DNA from: Conexibacter sp. CPCC 206217
Lineage (GTDB): Bacteria; Actinomycetota; Thermoleophilia; Solirubrobacterales; Solirubrobacteraceae
Assembly (NCBI RefSeq): GCF_030646165.1
Contig: NZ_JAUTDO010000014.1
Location: forward strand, 50,482 to 114,481
Direction: 5' to 3'
Length of the DNA: 64,000 nucleotides
The translations under genes were made by a program, and so were the position numbers. Numbering within the stretch: the stretch's first letter is position 1; every line of letters begins with the position of its first letter. Below, piece by piece: positions 33,741-41,656 of the stretch. The notes under the pieces were generated by a model. That model made no database searches. It saw only the letters and a list, made by a program, of their open reading frames with translations, and had not been told where the DNA came from.

Positions 33741-33859
33741 TGAGCCCGTTCATCACCGCCACCATCCCCGGCGAGTACGTGCCGGCGTTCGTCGCCGGTC
33801 GACAAGTTGCGGAGCGTCCGCCCGCGCCCTACACTTCGCCTCGACATCGTTCATGCTGA
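33740..33859 (+). CDS. Small ORF (39 residues) at the end of the plus-strand operon
   Basis: ATG 33740 overlaps the preceding stop (TGATG) and the ORF runs 39 codons, starting MSPFITATIPGEYVPAFVAG. Overlap and operon position are the only support. It could also be the 5' remnant of a longer gene that has been cut, because the later half (RPPAPYTSPRHRSC) reads like out-of-frame sequence. Confidence 0.4.
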   Translation: MSPFITATIPGEYVPAFVAGRQVAERPPAPYTSPRHRSC

Positions 33860-34100
33860 TGTCGTCATACGCCCACAGGTTTGGACTCTTCGGGCTCCTA
33901 CCTGTAAGCCAGACCTAGAATCGATCTAGGCCGCGCTGAAGGAGTGCTGACGTCAGCAGCTTGGCCGCTTGTTCAAGCCGGTCCTTAGGACGGCAGAGCA
34001 GAGCGGGGCGCGTGTACATCCGGTTCGCTCCCGGTGTCGACAGAGGGCCTTGAGACAAGGTCCGAAATCGATCGGAGCGACGGAGGCATTGGCATGAGCG

Positions 34101-34250
34101 ATGACCCAGACAGCACACTGCACCTTCCCTGTCGAACCGAGCGCGAGCGAGGGTGGTGCGACTGATCGGCTGCTCGAATGTGCCGCTTACAGCGAAGACG
34201 CGAGCCGGCGTCTACTTTTTCTGTCCGCGAGGAGGCGACTCGCAGACTGA
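34101..34250 (+). CDS. Possible small protein (49 residues)
   Basis: This ORF starts MTQTAHCTFPVEPSASEGGA and ends in a basic, leucine-rich stretch. A GGAGG lies about 14 bases upstream of the ATG, rather far. The preceding interval 33860-34100 holds no gene that I can support. Low confidence. Confidence 0.3.
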   Translation: MTQTAHCTFPVEPSASEGGATDRLLECAAYSEDASRRLLFLSARRRLAD

Positions 34251-34426
34251 TCCGCGCGCAAAGCCTCGATTTTCGGAGCTGGGTGCTCTACCGCGTTTTC
34301 TGGCGGCTCATGGGGTGCATCGTCGGCGGCGCTCTGACGATCCGGGCGACGATCGACATCGCGAACGGATCGGTTCCCGGCCTCCGTCAGCTCGAAGCCA
34401 TCATCACTCTCATCGAGAAGCTCTGA
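34178..34426 (+). CDS. Small hypothetical protein with one hydrophobic segment
   Basis: The 82-residue frame becomes convincing from about residue 30 (LDFRSWVLYRVFWRLMGCIV, then GGALTIRATIDIANGSVPGL, LEAIITLIEKL). The first 25 residues overlap the preceding small ORF in another frame, so the real start may be further in, at a non-ATG codon. It ends 16 bases before the ParB-like gene and could be its small partner. Confidence 0.5.
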   Translation: MCRLQRRREPASTFSVREEATRRLIRAQSLDFRSWVLYRVFWRLMGCIVGGALTIRATIDIANGSVPGLRQLEAIITLIEKL

Positions 34427-34442
34427 CCTCCCGAGATGCGAC

Positions 34443-36416
34443 ATGACGACTGACTTTTCCCCATCTGCCGACCCCACCTCCACCTCCACGGACGAAACTG
34501 AACCGGGCACGCCGCTGGTCGAGCTCAACGCTCCGCCCACCCCGGCCGCCCTGACCCGCCTCGCCGACCGGCTTCGTGAGCTGAGCGTGAGCGAGGCGGC
34601 CGCAGCGGCCATCGCGCGCGCCGTTAGCGATCCCGCTGCGATCCGGCGACGACTCGGCTCAACCCCTTCGGGATCCTCGCCTGGAATCATCACGCTTCGC
34701 GTTCCAGGCGGTCGTCTGCTGGCATTCAATGCCGAGGTCAACGCGCTCGCGGTAGCGGCGTGGCCGGTCAATCCTCGCCAGGCAAGCCGTCTTCGCTATC
34801 CGGTCGAGACGGCACCGGGAACTTCTGAGGCGACCAAGTACCGCCCTCTTACTGAGATCGTCAGCAGCCCACTCAATGACGAGCTGTTCTTGAGAGTCGA
34901 GGACCATCAGCACGCGATCTGGGCCTACGACCGCCTGATCGAGTATCTGAAGGACCTCAACGACCTCGCCCCACGCATTGCGAGAGAGGGCGTCATCTCT
35001 CCGGTCATCCTCGCGCCTGCGACGATAAGCGCAGGCGCTAAGGACGAAGTCACGGTCCTGATGGCCGTCGATGGCAGCAGCCGCGTGACCGCGGCGCAGC
35101 GACTCCTCGGCGTTACGGGTCGAGACATCCTCTACCGGTTCCCACATGACCGTCGCGCATTGAACGATGCGACGGCTCGCGTTCGTCAGATCTACGGACG
35201 TAGCGAAGCAGAGGTCTCTGAGGACGAGGTTGCTCAGGCTCGTGTCCTCAACATTCCGGCCTTCGTCGTGGTTGCCTTCGAGGCTGACGAGCACTCCGAC
35301 GTCGATTTTGCCTCAGCGGTCCGGTCGTACATAGGCCTGACACACGTCGATCCGCCAAAGCCATGGGACGACGCCGGAACGTACGACACCTACGGCGCCG
35401 CCGTTCTCGACGAACTGCGAGACGCCCGAAAGCTGACGGAGGCCCAACACGAATACCTCGCTGGCCTCATTCCAGTTCGCGATCTCGTCAGCCGGGGATT
35501 CAGTGGGCACCTGGACACTCGGGCCGCGCACCTCGTGCATTTGGCGACTCGCCCGACCCAGGGCGTCTACGACATCACTGGTCGAGCGATCCGCCGAGTC
35601 TCACGCAAGAGCCGTGCCCGACAGGAACTTCGGATGGGCGTGTTTTGCGAGCTGATCCTTCGATCGATGCGCGTGTCGACGCTCGGAGGCTCGTCTGTCT
35701 CAGGCGTCCGAGCAGCGCTCCAGAGGACCTACGTTCTCACGGAGCTGACCGAGCCGTGGGACGTCACGACAGAACCTCTCGAAGAACTGCTTGAAGCTGC
35801 CGTTGAGGAACTCCATCATGGAAAGCCCGGACGAGCCGCGCGCGAGCTTGCAGTGCGCGGGGCCTACTGGCTCATCGGCTACGGCGTGCTCGGCCGCGAT
35901 GACCGAGGCAGCCAGCGCGGTGTCCGTGATACCCGCCGACCTTCAACGATTCTGAGCGTTCTCATGCGCTCCGAGCACGGCCTGCGCATCCTCCACCGCG
36001 CCGCCGTGGACGGACGCGCCAGCGAGATACCGCGCATGGTCGACGACACCGGCACGATTCTTAGAGATGCGAGCGGTGGTCAGCATGCTCGCATGAGCAC
36101 CGACTGGTTGCGACGGGTCTTTCCGCCCGAAACGGAAGACGCATCGCCGGAACCGGTCACGGAAGACGAGACGCCAACAGCGGCGCTCGAGCGCGCGAGG
36201 CGCACTTTCGTCAAAGCGGTGGACGCGTGTAGCGTCGCGATGAAGCAACTCGCAGGGGTCGAGAGCACCAACAGCAGGCCGCTCATCGAAGAGGAAGGCA
36301 TAGCGCCCGCTGAGGTCGAGGCACTTCGCATGAAGCTGCGTCACATAGAGGACCAACTCATCGTCTATCGCAGCATCCATCAGCAAACCTACCCGCCGGT
36401 CGAGGAGATCTCCTGA
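34443..36416 (+). CDS. ParB-like (DGQHR-type) large protein of unknown function
   Basis: The 657-residue protein has a low-complexity Thr/Ser N-terminus, then a ParB-like module at about residues 170-240: REGVISPVILAPATI followed by VTVLMAVDGSSRVTAAQRLL. The VDGSSR signature resembles the DGQHR or GERR turn of ParB/Spo0J and DndB-type proteins. The remaining 400 residues are mixed helical, end in a coiled-coil-like tail (RRTFVKAVDACSVAMKQLAG), and are unlike known families. It converges on a DUF4365-like putative nuclease. Codon use is less GC-skewed than in the chromosomal genes, consistent with transfer. Confidence 0.65.
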   Translation: MTTDFSPSADPTSTSTDETEPGTPLVELNAPPTPAALTRLADRLRELSVSEAAAAAIARAVSDPAAIRRRLGSTPSGSSPGIITLRVPGGRLLAFNAEVNALAVAAWPVNPRQASRLRYPVETAPGTSEATKYRPLTEIVSSPLNDELFLRVEDHQHAIWAYDRLIEYLKDLNDLAPRIAREGVISPVILAPATISAGAKDEVTVLMAVDGSSRVTAAQRLLGVTGRDILYRFPHDRRALNDATARVRQIYGRSEAEVSEDEVAQARVLNIPAFVVVAFEADEHSDVDFASAVRSYIGLTHVDPPKPWDDAGTYDTYGAAVLDELRDARKLTEAQHEYLAGLIPVRDLVSRGFSGHLDTRAAHLVHLATRPTQGVYDITGRAIRRVSRKSRARQELRMGVFCELILRSMRVSTLGGSSVSGVRAALQRTYVLTELTEPWDVTTEPLEELLEAAVEELHHGKPGRAARELAVRGAYWLIGYGVLGRDDRGSQRGVRDTRRPSTILSVLMRSEHGLRILHRAAVDGRASEIPRMVDDTGTILRDASGGQHARMSTDWLRRVFPPETEDASPEPVTEDETPTAALERARRTFVKAVDACSVAMKQLAGVESTNSRPLIEEEGIAPAEVEALRMKLRHIEDQLIVYRSIHQQTYPPVEEIS

Positions 36417-36520
36417 CGCGACTTTGTGCTCCCGCGGAGCGAACACGGTTCCCAGTCTTCGAGCGAGCGATCCGCGATGAACAACCCAACATGGCGCGCC
36501 GCGCCTCGTCGGTTGCCGCA

Positions 36521-36538
36521 GCCGGCCCCTTGGCCGGC
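36521..36538. terminator. Hairpin between convergent genes
   Basis: GCCGGCC-CCTT-GGCCGGC is a 7-bp stem with a 4-base loop in the 166-bp interval between the ParB-like gene and the convergent DUF4365-like gene. It is a possible bidirectional terminator. Confidence 0.45.
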
Positions 36539-36582
36539 TACGAGCCGCTGTGACGCCGCGCTGCGGCAAGGGTGCCAGGTAT

Positions 36583-37674
36583 TCAGCGGTAGTTGAGCAT
36601 GCCCCACGAGACGCGATCGAGGAACTCGAAGTAGATGCTCGTGGCAGTGAGGAGATTGAAGGCGAGGCTGCCAAGGCCCTGCGGCACGTGGACCATCGAC
36701 GGAAGGGCAACGCGCCACCCGCCGAAGAGCGCGGGCTGCGCCCCTTCGGAGGCGTTGAACATGACCAACGCCTTCTCTACGCCCTGACACTGAAGCTCGG
36801 TAACCAGCGCCTTGAGCAAGTCCGACGACCGCGGGGTAGCTATGACTTCGGAATGCACGACGACGAGAACGTCGCCGTGCGCGAAGAATGGCTGCGACTC
36901 AGTCCGGAAGTTGCTGTCCTCGTCGATGCCGAACTGAGTGAAAAGAGGACATGTCCACTCGTAGGTGCGATGAAGGCGACCAACCACCGCCCGCACGGAG
37001 CCCACGTCGCCGAAGAGCGCAGCGTCAATCTCGCTGGCCGGCACGAAGTCGTGTGCGTCGAGGAGTCGCGTGGCCATCTCATCGAAGTCGGCCGGTGGGA
37101 GCGGATTGAGTTCGCACCGCATCGGATCCAGCCGGTGACCGAGTGGCCGACCTCGAAATGGAGGGCCATCCAGGCGCATGCTCCGGTGTCGCGGCATCTG
37201 AGCGAGGGCAGCCTCAAGCGTCGCCGCGACCGGTACGTGAAGCGTGACGGTTCTCTGTTTCTTGCTGTCGAGTTCGTTCAGCCACCGAAGGCCGCCGCGC
37301 GGCTCGACCAAGTCGCGGATATCGGCAGCGAGGAACCGGTCCATCGCCTCGACGAATACCACCAAGTACACCGGCTCGGCATGCGCGAACCAGTACCGGA
37401 TGTGATCCGTTCGCAAACCGGTGACCGAAACCTTTACAGCCGCACCGAGTTGCTCCACGCCAAGGCGCGAGTTGGTGATGCCCTTGAGCTGAAACCAGAC
37501 GCGATTCTGGCTGAGGACGCCAGCGCCTGCGTTCGGGTCGTAGAGATGGAGCCCTAAGTCGAGCGCAGCCCGGTCGTTCTCGTAGCGAACGAACTGCCCG
37601 TGTTCGGAGAGAAGATCCTTCAGGTGGAGCGTGTAGCGCTGCTCGAAGCGATCTTCAGCTCCCACCGTAGGCAT
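36583..37674 (-). CDS. DUF4365-like putative nuclease
   Basis: The chosen start MPTVGAEDRFEQRYTLHLKD gives 363 residues; upstream in-frame starts exist at 37698 and 37731. The N-terminal 180 residues fit a PD-(D/E)xK-like fold of DUF4365 type: RFEQRYTLHL, then RAALDLGLHLYDP with the acidic residue and VWFQLKGI with the Q-x-K pair. YLVVFVEAMDRFLAADIRDL and LHVPVAATLEAALAQMPRH follow. The C-terminal 180 residues are an extra domain of unknown type. A nucleic-acid-cutting role, perhaps in defence or element competition, is inference. Confidence 0.6.
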   Translation of the reverse strand: MPTVGAEDRFEQRYTLHLKDLLSEHGQFVRYENDRAALDLGLHLYDPNAGAGVLSQNRVWFQLKGITNSRLGVEQLGAAVKVSVTGLRTDHIRYWFAHAEPVYLVVFVEAMDRFLAADIRDLVEPRGGLRWLNELDSKKQRTVTLHVPVAATLEAALAQMPRHRSMRLDGPPFRGRPLGHRLDPMRCELNPLPPADFDEMATRLLDAHDFVPASEIDAALFGDVGSVRAVVGRLHRTYEWTCPLFTQFGIDEDSNFRTESQPFFAHGDVLVVVHSEVIATPRSSDLLKALVTELQCQGVEKALVMFNASEGAQPALFGGWRVALPSMVHVPQGLGSLAFNLLTATSIYFEFLDRVSWGMLNYR

Positions 37675-37727
37675 GCGCAAAGCATGACGCTCGCGCATCC
37701 CCGTGTGCAAGTGCGAGGTCCGAGAGG

Positions 37728-37979
37728 TCAATCGCGACGGGCGGGGCGCGAGCGTTTGCGGATGGACCTACGCTCGGGGCGCGGCGGGGCGGGCTCGATC
37801 ACGTGGAGGGGAACCCCCCAGCCTCGCGTCGGGTCCATCCGGGTGGGCAGCATCTGCTGGAAGACGCGCTGGGCGAGCGGCGAGGCGTACTCATGCCAAC
37901 GGTAGGCGTAGTGCCAGTGGCCGGCGAGCCAGAGCACCGCACCGAAGAGCAGGCGCAGGGGCTCGCGGTGTCTCCTCAA
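37728..37979 (-). CDS. Small membrane-associated hypothetical protein
   Basis: From a likely TTG start at 37979 (AGAGG just upstream), the 83-residue product has a basic head, one hydrophobic segment (PLRLLFGAVLWLAGHWHYAY) and a basic Pro/Arg-rich tail. It begins nine bases after the stop of another small membrane ORF, so the two form a pair. No family recognised; the start codon is uncertain. Confidence 0.45.
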   Translation of the reverse strand: MRRHREPLRLLFGAVLWLAGHWHYAYRWHEYASPLAQRVFQQMLPTRMDPTRGWGVPLHVIEPAPPRPERRSIRKRSRPARRD

Positions 37980-37987
37980 TCGGACCT

Positions 37988-38143
37988 CTAGAGGACCACG
38001 AGGCCCATGACTACGTCGCCGGTGAAGGCCAGCCCGAAGACGGCGAGCACGAGCAGCAGCAGGCCGAAGACGCGCAGGAGCACTCCGCCCAGAAGCCATG
38101 CGCCGATGAATGCGAGGATGAGGATTCCGAGAATTGAGCCCAT
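37988..38143 (-). CDS. Two-helix small membrane protein (51 residues)
   Basis: ATG 38143 has a good GGAGGGCGG site eight bases upstream. The product reads MGSILGILILAFIGAWLLGG then VLLRVFGLLLLVLAVFGLAF, giving two transmembrane helices with almost no loop. It resembles small membrane proteins of mobile elements and prophages (holin-like or entry-exclusion-like), but the function is unknown. Confidence 0.6.
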   Translation of the reverse strand: MGSILGILILAFIGAWLLGGVLLRVFGLLLLVLAVFGLAFTGDVVMGLVVL

Positions 38144-38247
38144 CGTTTCCGCCCTCCGATTTGAGCTGCCCTATTTCGGTCCACCCAGTAGGCGCACGGC
38201 CGGTCCGCGGGCGAGGTCGTGTGGCCCCGCCCGGTGGATCGGTCCGC

Positions 38248-38628
38248 TCACTTGGCCGCCGGGACGACGACCCATCCGTCGGAGGTCTTGCTGACTTCGC
38301 CAGCGGCCTCCAGCTGCTTGAGCGTGCGGTCTGCCGATCCGCGTCCGATTCCCGTCGCGTCGGAGATCGCTCTCGACGTTCTCGGCCCGTCGGCGATCAT
38401 GGACAGGATCTTGTCGCGGTTCTGACCGCGCGGCGCGTGGGTGCCGCCGGTCGTGGCGGTGGCGCCCTGCTGACGCTCGATTGCTCTGATGACGGCGTTC
38501 AGCTCGTTCAGATCAGCGACCTTGTCCGCAATCTTCGCCTCGACCTCGGCACGCGCGTCCTGCACGTCGGTGTTGATCTCCTCACGGCGGGCCTTGAGCG
38601 TCGTGAGGGTGTCGTCGATGATCGGCAT
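38248..38628 (-). CDS. Coiled-coil plus winged-helix small regulator
   Basis: The 126-residue protein has AGGAG eight bases before its ATG. The N-terminal 55 residues are a charged coiled coil (TLKARREEINTDVQDARAEV). The C-terminal 60 form a winged helix (NRDKILSMIADGPRTSRAIS, DATGIGRGSADRTLKQLEAA, GEVSKTSDGWVVVP). It lies 66 bp downstream of the integrase on the same strand and could regulate integration or excision. Confidence 0.7.
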   Translation of the reverse strand: MPIIDDTLTTLKARREEINTDVQDARAEVEAKIADKVADLNELNAVIRAIERQQGATATTGGTHAPRGQNRDKILSMIADGPRTSRAISDATGIGRGSADRTLKQLEAAGEVSKTSDGWVVVPAAK

Positions 38629-38694
38629 GGTGATGTCTCCTGTCCTGAGGTTGCGGGGACGCGGGGACGGCGGCCCCAGCCATTGGGTTGGTCG

Positions 38695-40002
38695 CTACGC
38701 CGCCAGTGCGTCAGGCGGCGCGTCTTGGTCGTCAAGCGGCTCGCAGTAGACGAGTGCTCTGAGGCGAGCGCGCTCCTGCGGGCTTCGATTCATCATGTGC
38801 GTGTAGACGCGCAGCGTGAATTTCGGGTCGGTATGGCCGAGCAGGTACATCACCGTCGCCGGATCCACCCCGCACGCGACGAGGATCGACGCGAACGTGT
38901 GGCGCAGCTTGTGGGGCGTGACGCCCTTCGGCAGCGGTCGCTGACCGCGTTCAATCAGCAGCGCGTCCGCAAGTTCGATCACGAGTGCGAGGATGCGGTT
39001 GCGGAGGTTGTCCTTGTCGCGCATCCCGCCGGTGTTGGTCGCGAAGACGAGGTCGTCGGGTTGGGTGTGTCTGCTGGCTGCCTTGTGTCTGGCGAGGGCC
39101 TGTTGCAGGATCGGCAGGTGGTCGATCTCGCGCATGCCGGCCTGTGTCTTTGAGCCGGTCTCGGTCCGTCTGAGGACGAGGTCGATGTCACGCCACCTCA
39201 GCTCGCACAACTCGGTGGCGCGCTCGCCTCCGAATATCAGCGTCGCGACGATCGCGTGGCGGTCTGTGGCTCGGTAGCGCGGGGTGCGGTCGAGAAACTC
39301 GGCCGCGTCCAGCATCGCCCGGATCGCGTCAGCCGTGTCGAGGTGGACCGGTCGTCTCGGTGGTTCGGTGAGACGGCGTCTTCTGCCCTCGGCGGGGTTT
39401 TCGCTGATGTGTCTGTACTCGCCGGCGAGCGCGAGGATCGCTTGCAGCTCGTCAATGGTCGTGTTGATCGTGGTTGCGGCGAGGGGTCGCAGGACATCAC
39501 CGCGATGGTTTCGCAGCGGCTTGCCGCGCTTGATCGCCTCAGCGCGTTGTCTGGACTGCGCGACCTTGTGCCGGCGGTAGTCGTCGACCATCTCGGTGTC
39601 GATCTTGTCCAGCGGGGTGTGCGCGAAGAACGGCTCCAAGTGCAGCGTGAGCGCCCACTCGTCATGTTCGATCGTGCGCTTGCCGACCTCGCCGTCGCGG
39701 CCGGCGAGGCGACGACGCGCGAATGCGCTGAACGTCGGCACGGTGACGGGACCTGCGGCGATCTCCTGACGGCGCTTGTCCTGCTTACCCTTGTTGCGGT
39801 CGGGCGGAACCCATATCCCGCGGCGCACATCGGCCATGATGTTGTCGCGCTCTTCGATCGCTCTCTTGTCGTCCCATCCCTCTTGGCGGGTGCCGAGCGT
39901 CACGTACTGCCGCTCGTGGTACGCGGTGAAGCGCAGGACGAACACGGACTCGTCGAAGAACCGCTCGATCACGTTTCTGGCGACCGTGCGCTCTCTCACC
40001 AT
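38695..40002 (-). CDS. Tyrosine recombinase (phage-type integrase)
   Basis: The 435-residue protein has an N-terminal arm, a SAM-like core-binding domain and a catalytic domain. Catalytic residues are visible: Arg in IFGGERATELCELRW (about residue 255), HKLRHTFAS (about 368), LLGHTDPKFTLRVYTHMM with the His and the nucleophile Tyr (about 401). It has a perfect Shine-Dalgarno, AAAGGAGGTGA, before the ATG, so translation is strong when transcribed. It is the integrase of the surrounding element and probably uses a tRNA gene such as tRNA-Ala(CGC) as attachment site. Confidence 0.95.
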   Translation of the reverse strand: MVRERTVARNVIERFFDESVFVLRFTAYHERQYVTLGTRQEGWDDKRAIEERDNIMADVRRGIWVPPDRNKGKQDKRRQEIAAGPVTVPTFSAFARRRLAGRDGEVGKRTIEHDEWALTLHLEPFFAHTPLDKIDTEMVDDYRRHKVAQSRQRAEAIKRGKPLRNHRGDVLRPLAATTINTTIDELQAILALAGEYRHISENPAEGRRRRLTEPPRRPVHLDTADAIRAMLDAAEFLDRTPRYRATDRHAIVATLIFGGERATELCELRWRDIDLVLRRTETGSKTQAGMREIDHLPILQQALARHKAASRHTQPDDLVFATNTGGMRDKDNLRNRILALVIELADALLIERGQRPLPKGVTPHKLRHTFASILVACGVDPATVMYLLGHTDPKFTLRVYTHMMNRSPQERARLRALVYCEPLDDQDAPPDALAA

Positions 40003-40106
40003 CGGTATGTCACCTCCTTTGAATTCGAGGCGACGAAAGCCGGCTGACGCTGAGCTGTCGTGTATGCCATTGACGTGATAACGACGATGGCCTTAGACTT
40101 CTCAGT

Positions 40107-40163
40107 GCCGAAGTCCCTGACCTTCGGCGCTCCGGCCGGGGACGTTGCAGCGTTCCCGGCCGG
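40107..40163. repeat. Two tandem hairpins upstream of the integrase gene
   Basis: Hairpin 1 is GCCGAAG (40107-40113) with CTTCGGC (40122-40128). Hairpin 2 is CCGGCCGGGGACG (40132-40144) with CGTTCCCGGCCGG (40151-40163), 13 pairs including one G-T. They lie in the 285-bp interval between the end of the transfer operon and the integrase start. They could terminate the operon or be structured DNA or RNA controlling the integrase. No gene is seen in the interval. Confidence 0.5.
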
Positions 40164-40287
40164 TCTTTGTGGTGTTCAACGACGATAGCTCTGCTCACCA
40201 CGCAAGCCAAGCTAATTTCTTGAATCCGCGGTAATCGAACATGAGCCGCGAAGACGAGGTTTATGTGGTGCGAATGTGGAGCTGGGG

Positions 40288-40611
40288 TCATCGCTTTCGT
40301 CGGGTGTCGTCGGGGTCGCCCATCGCGCGTCGTACGCGGTCGGGGTCGAAGCGCAGGCGTGGGCGGCGGCCGGCGCCGAGGCGGATGGCGCCGAGTTGGT
40401 CGGCGTGTTGGTAGACCCAGCCGCGCTCGACGCCCCACCACGTTGACACCTGCGCGGCGGACAGCAGCCCGGCAGGGTTGGACGACGATGGGGACGCGGA
40501 GGGTGGTGTGGGTCGGTCGGCCAGCAGGTCGGCGACGCGGTCGGCGAGCTGCTCGATGGTTTCGTCGGCCAGCCGCACGACGGTGATCTCCTGCGGGCGG
40601 TCGGGGGTCAT
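40288..40611 (-). CDS. Excisionase-like helix-turn-helix protein
   Basis: The 107-residue protein has a Pro/Ser linker and a C-terminal MerR-type/HTH_17 domain: AGLLSAAQVSTWWGVERGWV, YQHADQLGAIRLGAGRRPRL, RFDPDRVRRAM. Such proteins act as excisionases or directionality factors with tyrosine integrases, or as small regulators. It is the last gene of the transfer operon and overlaps the methyltransferase by four bases. Confidence 0.75.
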   Translation of the reverse strand: MTPDRPQEITVVRLADETIEQLADRVADLLADRPTPPSASPSSSNPAGLLSAAQVSTWWGVERGWVYQHADQLGAIRLGAGRRPRLRFDPDRVRRAMGDPDDTRRKR

Positions 40612-41558
40612 CGGCGGCACCGGTCGAAAGGGCCGGGGTCGGCCGCCTGTCTGTCCCAGTGCCGCAGGCGAGCGGTGGCGACGCGTGCGTAGGCGGGGTC
40701 GATCTCGATGCCGATGAACCGGCGGCCTTCCAGTACGGCTGCGCAGCCGGTGCTGCCGGACCCGGTGAACGGGTCGAGGACGAGCCCGCCGTCGGGGACG
40801 GTCAGGCGCACGAGCCAGCGCATCAGCGCCAGCGGCTTGACAGTCGGGTGCGGGTTGCGCGCCGCGCGCGTACGCGGCCGGCGCGGCGCATCGGGGAACA
40901 GGTCGAAGGCGCGCGCTGGGAGGTGGTCCAGGCCGGCGTCGCGCTCGGCGCGGGTGGCTTTGGTGGACCAGAAGATGCGGCTCGTGCGCTGGGCGGTCGA
41001 TGCCGGGGAGAGCGTCGCGGCAGCGGCGCGGTCGATTAGCGCGGCGGCGCAGTCCGGCGTGCACGTGTCGGCCGTGCAGTTGGCGCTGTGGCCGAGCGCG
41101 ACGTTGGGTGGGTAGCGGCCGTCGATGCGGGCGGCGTCGATGTTCAGCTCGCCGGTCCGGTAGCGGTCGAGGTTGGCGTCGACCGTGCCGGCGGTCGGGC
41201 GGCGGGTGAGCAGGATCGGTTCCCACGCTGGCTTGAGCGTGGTTGAGCGTCCGCCGGGCAGGCGGCGGGACTTCGGCACGCCGGTGCCGTACATCCAGCA
41301 CAGCACGTCGCGGACGTCGAGGCCGGCGTCTTCCAGCCCGCACGCGAGGCGGTGGAAGGTGCGTGGCGCGCCGAAGACGACAGCGTGAGCGCCGGGTTTG
41401 AGCACGCGGCGCGCTTCGCTGGCCCAGGCTTGCGTCCATGCGGCGAACGCCTGCCCGGACGTGAGCCGGCGGCCGGTGCGGCGGGCGGCGGTCTCGCGGA
41501 TCGTGGCGCCGTCCCAGCGGATGCCCTTGAAGTCGATCCCGTACGGCGGGTCGCTCAC
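40608..41558 (-). CDS. DNA methyltransferase (DPPY type, N4/N6-amino)
   Basis: From GTG 41558 the product has 316 residues with the catalytic VSDPPYGIDFKGIRWDG, the target-recognition region, and then NPHPTVKPLALMRWLVRL and the SAM-binding LDPFTGSGSTGCAAVLEG. This is the motif order of beta-class amino-methyltransferases. Homologous sequence (WRLLAGDALQRLRELPDDSV, then DAL) continues in frame upstream of the GTG, up to the previous gene, without any ATG, GTG or TTG. The true start is therefore unclear. It may protect the element from host restriction. Confidence 0.85.
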   Translation of the reverse strand: MSDPPYGIDFKGIRWDGATIRETAARRTGRRLTSGQAFAAWTQAWASEARRVLKPGAHAVVFGAPRTFHRLACGLEDAGLDVRDVLCWMYGTGVPKSRRLPGGRSTTLKPAWEPILLTRRPTAGTVDANLDRYRTGELNIDAARIDGRYPPNVALGHSANCTADTCTPDCAAALIDRAAAATLSPASTAQRTSRIFWSTKATRAERDAGLDHLPARAFDLFPDAPRRPRTRAARNPHPTVKPLALMRWLVRLTVPDGGLVLDPFTGSGSTGCAAVLEGRRFIGIEIDPAYARVATARLRHWDRQAADPGPFDRCRR

Positions 41559-41656
41559 GAGGGCGTCGACGCTGTCATCGGGCAGCTCGCGCAGCCGTTG
41601 CAGCGCGTCGCCTGCCAGCAGCCGCCAACGGTCCGGGTCAGGGCTGTCGAGGTGGT

